NCBI GenBank assembly: GCA_051657745.1 | Contig: JBOFLG010000097.1 | Location: 1 to 17,702, forward strand | DNA length: 17,702 nt | Origin: JBOFLG01 sp051657745 | Lineage (GTDB): Bacteria; Actinomycetota; Actinomycetes; Actinomycetales; Dermatophilaceae | Reading direction: 5' to 3' | Shown: positions 13,682 to 17,702 of the stretch, in pieces | How positions within the stretch are numbered: position 1 is the stretch's first letter | Layout of the letters: each line of letters starts with the position of its first letter | Position numbers and translations under genes: made by a program | Notes under the pieces: model-generated | Seen by the model: only the letters and a program-made list of their open reading frames with translations | Databases searched by the model: none | What the model was told of the DNA's origin: nothing

Positions 13682-16600
13682 CAGCCCACCCAGACCCGGG
13701 CGTTGCGGAACATCCGCAACCACGGGCTGTCCTGGTCGACCGGAGCTGACGTCCAGGACAACTGCACGTTGCGGGAGACCCGTTCGGGGTGCGGCATCAT
13801 CGCGGTGAACCGGCCGTCAGGGGTGGTGACCGCGGTGAGCCCGTCCGGGGATCCGTTGGGGTTGAACGGGTATCGCACCGCCGGCTGGCCGTGGTGGTCG
13901 ACGAAGCGCACCACCCGCGTTACCCGGTCGGCATCGCCGCGTGCGGAGAAGTCGGCGAACCCCTCCCCGTGGGCCACCGCGATCGGCATCCGGCTGCCAG
14001 CCATGCCGGCCGTGAGTACGGACGGCGAGTCGAGCACCTCGACCATGGTCAGCCGCGCCTCGTACTGCTCCGACCGGTTGCGGGTGAACCGCGGCCAGGC
14101 GTTCGCGCCCGGGATGATCTCGGCGAGCGCGGCGAACATCTGGCAGCCGTTGCAGATACCCAGGCCGAAAGTGTCCTCCCGAGCGAAAAATGCCGAGAAC
14201 GCCTCGGTGAGAGGCGGATTGAACAACACCGACCGGGCCCACCCCTCGCCGGCGCCGAGGGTGTCACCGTAGGAGAACCCGCCAGCCGCCACCAGGCCGA
14301 CCACGTCGGCGAGGTTGAAACGGCCGGCGTGCAGGTCGGTCATGTGGACGTCGTAGGCGTCGAACCCGGCCCGGTCCAGCATGAACGCGGTCTCGACATG
14401 GCTGTTCACACCCTGCTCCCGCAGCACCGCGACTTTCGGCCGGATGCCAAGCGATACGTAGGGCGCGGCGATGTCATCGGCGGGGTCGAAGGTGGGCGCC
14501 ACCACCAGGCCAGGGTCGTGGTCGGCGCCGAACGCCGCGTGCTCTTCGTCGGCGCAGACCGGGTTGTCGCGCAGCGCGGCGATGCGCCACGACACGGTGT
14601 CCCACGACTGGGCGAGGCCACGAACCGGCTCGTCGAGTACCGGCTCACCACCGACCGACACTCGTATCCGGCGATCGTCGGCCCCCGCTGTGTCGGATGA
14701 CGCCGAGCCCACCACCGTCGATATCTCGCCCAGCCCGTGCCGGCCGAGCACCGTCAGCACGTCGTCGGCGGAGCCCGCCGGAACGCCGAGGACCACACCG
14801 AGCTCTTCGGCGAACAGCGCTGCCGCAGAATCGACCTCGACGCTCACTCCGACCCCACCGGCGAAGGACATCTCACACACCGCGGCCCACAGCCCGCCAT
14901 CCGAGCGGTCGTGGTACGCGGTCACCACACCGCAGTCGCGCAGCTCGGTGAGCGCCGTGGCGAGCGACACCAGGTGCGACGGATCGTCGAGGTCGGGCAC
15001 CTCGCCGCCGAACTCGTCACGCACCTGCGCCAGCACCGAGCCGCCGAGCCGGTCGCGCCCGCCACCGAGGTCGACCAGCACCAGGGCCGAGTCGGCACCG
15101 AGCTGCGGGGTCCACGTGCCACGCACGTCAGGCAGCGACGCGAACGCGGTGACCACCAGCGACACCGGCGACACCACCGAGCGCTCCTCGTCGGACTCCG
15201 GGTCGGACCACCGGGTGCGCATCGACAGCGAGTCCTTGCCGACCGGCACCGACACCCCGAGCGCCGGGCACAGATCCATCGCAACGGCCCGGACGGTGTC
15301 GTACAACGCGGCGTCCTCTCCGGGCTCGCCGCAGGCCGCCATCCAGTTGCACGACAGTTTGACTCCGGACAGCGCCGGCACCGGGGCCGCGAGCAGGTTG
15401 GTCACCGCCTCGCCGACCGCCATCCGCCCGGACGCCGGGCCGTCGACCGCCGCGAGCGGCATCCGCTCACCGGTCGCCATCGCCTGCCCGGCAAACCCGA
15501 GGTGGTCCGAGAGGGTCACCGCCACGTCGGCAACCGGCACCTGCCATGGCCCCACCATCTGGTCGCGGTGGGTGAACCCGCCGACGGTGCGGTCGGCGAT
15601 GGTGACGAGGAAACGCTTCGAGGCGACCGTCGGATGCCGCAGCACGGCGTGCGCGGCATCCCGCAGGTCGAGACCGTCGAGCGTCGGCGGTGGTACCGCC
15701 CTGGGCACCCGGGTGACGTCGCGCGTCATCCGGGGTGGCTTACCGAGCAGCACCTCCATGGGCAGGTCGACCGGGCGGTCGTCCCCGGGCGCGTCCTCGG
15801 GGCCGGGGGCGAGCACGAGTTGCCCGTCGTCCCTGGCGACACCGACCACCGAGTGCGGGCAGCGTTCCCGCGCGCACAGGGCCGTGAACGCGGCGAGCGA
15901 GGCGGGGGCGATGGCGAGCACGTACCGTTCTTGACTCTCGTTGCACCACACCTCTTTTGGCGCCAGGCCGGTCTCTTCCAGCGGCACCGCGGCGAGGTCG
16001 AAGCGCGCCCCGAGCCCGGCGCCGTCGACCAGTTCGGGGAAGGCGTTCGACAGCCCGCCGGCCCCGACATCGTGGATGGCGAGCACCGGGTTGTCGGCGC
16101 CGAGACTGAGGCAGTGGTTGATCACCTCCTGGGCCCGGCGCTGAATCTCGGGGTTGCCGCGCTGCACCGAGTCGAAGTCGAGCTCGGCCGCGTTGGTGCC
16201 CGACGCCATCGAGGATGCCGCACCGCCGCCCAGCCCGATGCGCATGCCGGGGCCACCGATCTGGACGAGCAGCGTGCCGGCCGGGAAGGCCACCTTCTCG
16301 GTCTGCGAGGCGCTAATCGCCCCGATGCCGCCGGCGCTCATCACCGGCTTGTGGTAGCCACGCCGCACGCCATCGACGGTCTGCTCGTACACCCGGAAGA
16401 AGCCGCCCAGCCCGGGCCGGCCGAACTCGTTGTTGAACGCGGCTGCACCGATCGGCCCGTCCAGCATGATGTCTAGCGGCGTCGCGAGGTGCGCGGGAGA
16501 ACCGTACCGCATTGTCTCCCAGGGCTCCTCGGCACCAGGGAGGTGCAGGTGGGAGACTGCGAAGCCGGTCAGGCCGGCAGTGGGTTGCGACCCACGGCCG

Positions 16601-17643
16601 GTGGCGCCCTCGTCGCGGATCTCGCCACCCGCACCGGTCGCGGCACCCGGGAACGGCGAGATGGCGGTGGGGTGGTTATGGGTCTCGACCTTCATCAACA
16701 CGTGCACCTGATCGGCGCGCATGGCGTACCGGCTCGGCCCGTCGGTCCCCTCCGGCCAGAACCGGGTGACCGGGCCGCCCGCCATCACCGACGCGTTGTC
16801 GGTGTAGGCGACGACGGTGCCCTGGCCCGCGACCTCCTCGGTGTGCCGGATCATGCCGAACAGTGAGCGGGGTTGCGGCTCGCCATCGACGACAAAGTCG
16901 GCGTTGAAGATCTTGTGCCGGCAGTGCTCGGAGTTGGCCTGCGCGAACATCATCAGCTCGACATCGCTGGGGTTGCGGCGCAGACCGGTGAATGCCGTTG
17001 CGAGATAGTCGATCTCGTCGTCGGAGAGCGCCAGCCCGAACGTGGCGTCGGCATCCTTGATCGCGGCCCGACCGCGCCCCAACACATCGACCCGCGCCAT
17101 CGGCTCAGCGTCTCGCTGGCCGAACAACGCGGCCGACTGCTCGACCGAGCGCAGCACCGACTCCGTCATCCGGTCGTGAAGGAGTGCTGCGCACTCCCAC
17201 CACTGCGCATCAGACAGCGCGCCCTCGCAGGCCATCAGGTACTCGGTCACGCGCTCGACCCGGCGCACCTCGACACCGCAACTGCGGGCAATGTCGGTGG
17301 CCTTGGACGCCCATGGCGACACCGTGCCCAGGCGCGGGGCCACGACGACCCGCACGGCGTCCGCCCACGCGAACCGTGGGACCCGCGCCTCGTCGGGTGC
17401 CTCGTCGGGTGCCTCGTCGGGCGCCTCGAACGGCGATCCATAGGTGAGGAGGCGCTGCACGGTGGCGGTGGTGGCGGGGTCGAGCGGGCCCGCGCTGGCC
17501 ACCTGGTGCACATATCGGGCCCGGACCCCGGTGACCGCTGGCGCGACGGCGCGCAGCCGGGCAAGGAGGCCAGCGGCACGGAAGCCGGAGAGGGCGTCGC
17601 CGCCCAGGACGGTGGTGACCACGAGGTCGTGCGGCGGAGCCAT
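13681..17643 (-). CDS. purL: Large single-chain phosphoribosylformylglycinamidine synthase
   Basis: This enzyme converts FGAR, glutamine and ATP to FGAM in purine synthesis. At 1320 residues it is the large fused form, with PurS-like, PurL-like and PurQ-like parts in one chain. The N-terminal region (1 to about 160) is PurS-like, followed by a linker domain. The synthetase part includes NSEHCRHKIFNADFV, VETHNHPTAISPFPGAATG, SCNWMAACGEPGEDAAL and SVPVGKDSLSMRTRW. The glutaminase at the end has C1167 (GICNGCQMF), H1285 and E1287 (MMPHPERV), so the triad is complete. Most actinobacteria known to me encode separate purS, purQ and purL, so this is unusual. An APDE repeat sits near residues 75-86. 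The next gene starts in its stop codon. A weak GGGAG lies upstream of ATG 17643. Confidence 0.96.
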   Translation of the reverse strand: MAPPHDLVVTTVLGGDALSGFRAAGLLARLRAVAPAVTGVRARYVHQVASAGPLDPATTATVQRLLTYGSPFEAPDEAPDEAPDEARVPRFAWADAVRVVVAPRLGTVSPWASKATDIARSCGVEVRRVERVTEYLMACEGALSDAQWWECAALLHDRMTESVLRSVEQSAALFGQRDAEPMARVDVLGRGRAAIKDADATFGLALSDDEIDYLATAFTGLRRNPSDVELMMFAQANSEHCRHKIFNADFVVDGEPQPRSLFGMIRHTEEVAGQGTVVAYTDNASVMAGGPVTRFWPEGTDGPSRYAMRADQVHVLMKVETHNHPTAISPFPGAATGAGGEIRDEGATGRGSQPTAGLTGFAVSHLHLPGAEEPWETMRYGSPAHLATPLDIMLDGPIGAAAFNNEFGRPGLGGFFRVYEQTVDGVRRGYHKPVMSAGGIGAISASQTEKVAFPAGTLLVQIGGPGMRIGLGGGAASSMASGTNAAELDFDSVQRGNPEIQRRAQEVINHCLSLGADNPVLAIHDVGAGGLSNAFPELVDGAGLGARFDLAAVPLEETGLAPKEVWCNESQERYVLAIAPASLAAFTALCARERCPHSVVGVARDDGQLVLAPGPEDAPGDDRPVDLPMEVLLGKPPRMTRDVTRVPRAVPPPTLDGLDLRDAAHAVLRHPTVASKRFLVTIADRTVGGFTHRDQMVGPWQVPVADVAVTLSDHLGFAGQAMATGERMPLAAVDGPASGRMAVGEAVTNLLAAPVPALSGVKLSCNWMAACGEPGEDAALYDTVRAVAMDLCPALGVSVPVGKDSLSMRTRWSDPESDEERSVVSPVSLVVTAFASLPDVRGTWTPQLGADSALVLVDLGGGRDRLGGSVLAQVRDEFGGEVPDLDDPSHLVSLATALTELRDCGVVTAYHDRSDGGLWAAVCEMSFAGGVGVSVEVDSAAALFAEELGVVLGVPAGSADDVLTVLGRHGLGEISTVVGSASSDTAGADDRRIRVSVGGEPVLDEPVRGLAQSWDTVSWRIAALRDNPVCADEEHAAFGADHDPGLVVAPTFDPADDIAAPYVSLGIRPKVAVLREQGVNSHVETAFMLDRAGFDAYDVHMTDLHAGRFNLADVVGLVAAGGFSYGDTLGAGEGWARSVLFNPPLTEAFSAFFAREDTFGLGICNGCQMFAALAEIIPGANAWPRFTRNRSEQYEARLTMVEVLDSPSVLTAGMAGSRMPIAVAHGEGFADFSARGDADRVTRVVRFVDHHGQPAVRYPFNPNGSPDGLTAVTTPDGRFTAMMPHPERVSRNVQLSWTSAPVDQDSPWLRMFRNARVWVG
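17387..17422. repeat. Three 12-bp tandem repeats inside purL
   Basis: GCCTCGTCGGGT occurs twice and GCCTCGTCGGGC once, head to tail and in frame, giving a repeated Ala-Pro-Asp-Glu unit in the N-terminal PurS-like region. Unit length is a multiple of three, so copy changes keep the frame. Confidence 0.9.
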
Positions 17644-17702
17644 GGTGTGCGCAGTCTCCCGGAGTGCGGTGCGGCGGGCGGATTCCGACGCCAGGTTATC
17701 CG
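17644..17702. other. Upstream flank of purL, no gene seen
   Basis: This 59-bp end holds no supported gene. On the minus strand TAACCT (17698-17693) resembles a -10 hexamer, which would give a short leader before purL, but the window ends before any -35 could be judged. Confidence 0.3.

Noticed and set aside
17387..17422. Tandem repeats considered as a CRISPR-like array
   Set aside because: Units are 12 bp with no spacers and are in frame within purL.

Overview
The window is high-GC DNA with dense coding on both strands, strong GC preference at third codon positions, frequent GTG starts and 4-nt or smaller gene overlaps. The gene families (actinobacterial-type PurF leader, purF-linked sterol carrier family protein, VapBC, tadA/tRNA-Ser/upp neighbourhood) indicate an actinomycete chromosome. 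I cannot name the genus. No phage, insertion sequence, integrase, rRNA or CRISPR array is visible.

Layout. 1-592 (-): 3'-truncated permuted NlpC/P60 (YiiX-like) cysteine hydrolase. 771-1393 (+): a VapBC toxin-antitoxin pair. 1582-2373 (-): a hairpin terminator, tRNA-Ser(CGA) and tadA. 2390-3031 (+): upp, whose start lies only 16 bp from the divergent tadA start. 3243-4305 (+): a 56-residue membrane protein, missed by ordinary length cut-offs, followed 1 nt later by a membrane PH-domain protein with a disordered tail. 4436-6451 (-): purF and a small two-helix membrane protein. 6564-8156 (+): a membrane-anchored sulfite-oxidase-fold molybdopterin oxidoreductase. 8241-8624 (-): sterol carrier family protein. 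8625-8947: a gene-free divergent region with two strong adjacent inverted repeats. 8948-11023 (+): a lipoprotein with an unrecognised, probably barrel-like domain, a terminator, and a spermidine-synthase-like protein. 11223-12074 (+): aldo/keto reductase. 12089-12684 (-): a Phd/PIN toxin-antitoxin pair. 12734-17643 (-): a large single-chain purL translationally overlapping a threonine-dehydratase-like gene.

Functional themes. Purine and pyrimidine supply: PurF performs the first committed step of purine synthesis, PurL the fourth, and Upp salvages uracil. All minus-strand purine-linked genes keep the order purL, sterol carrier protein, purF known from streptomycetes, but plus-strand genes sit between them and purM does not follow purF. 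TadA makes inosine-34 in tRNA. Two toxin-antitoxin pairs flank otherwise housekeeping genes.

The most interesting points are the twin inverted repeats with the unknown lipoprotein, the fused PurL in an actinomycete, a possible N-terminal extension of the left-edge hydrolase that would collide with the vapB start, and a recurring TANNNT hexamer placed 6-7 nt before five start codons, which suggests leaderless transcripts. Nothing here proves a wholly new system.
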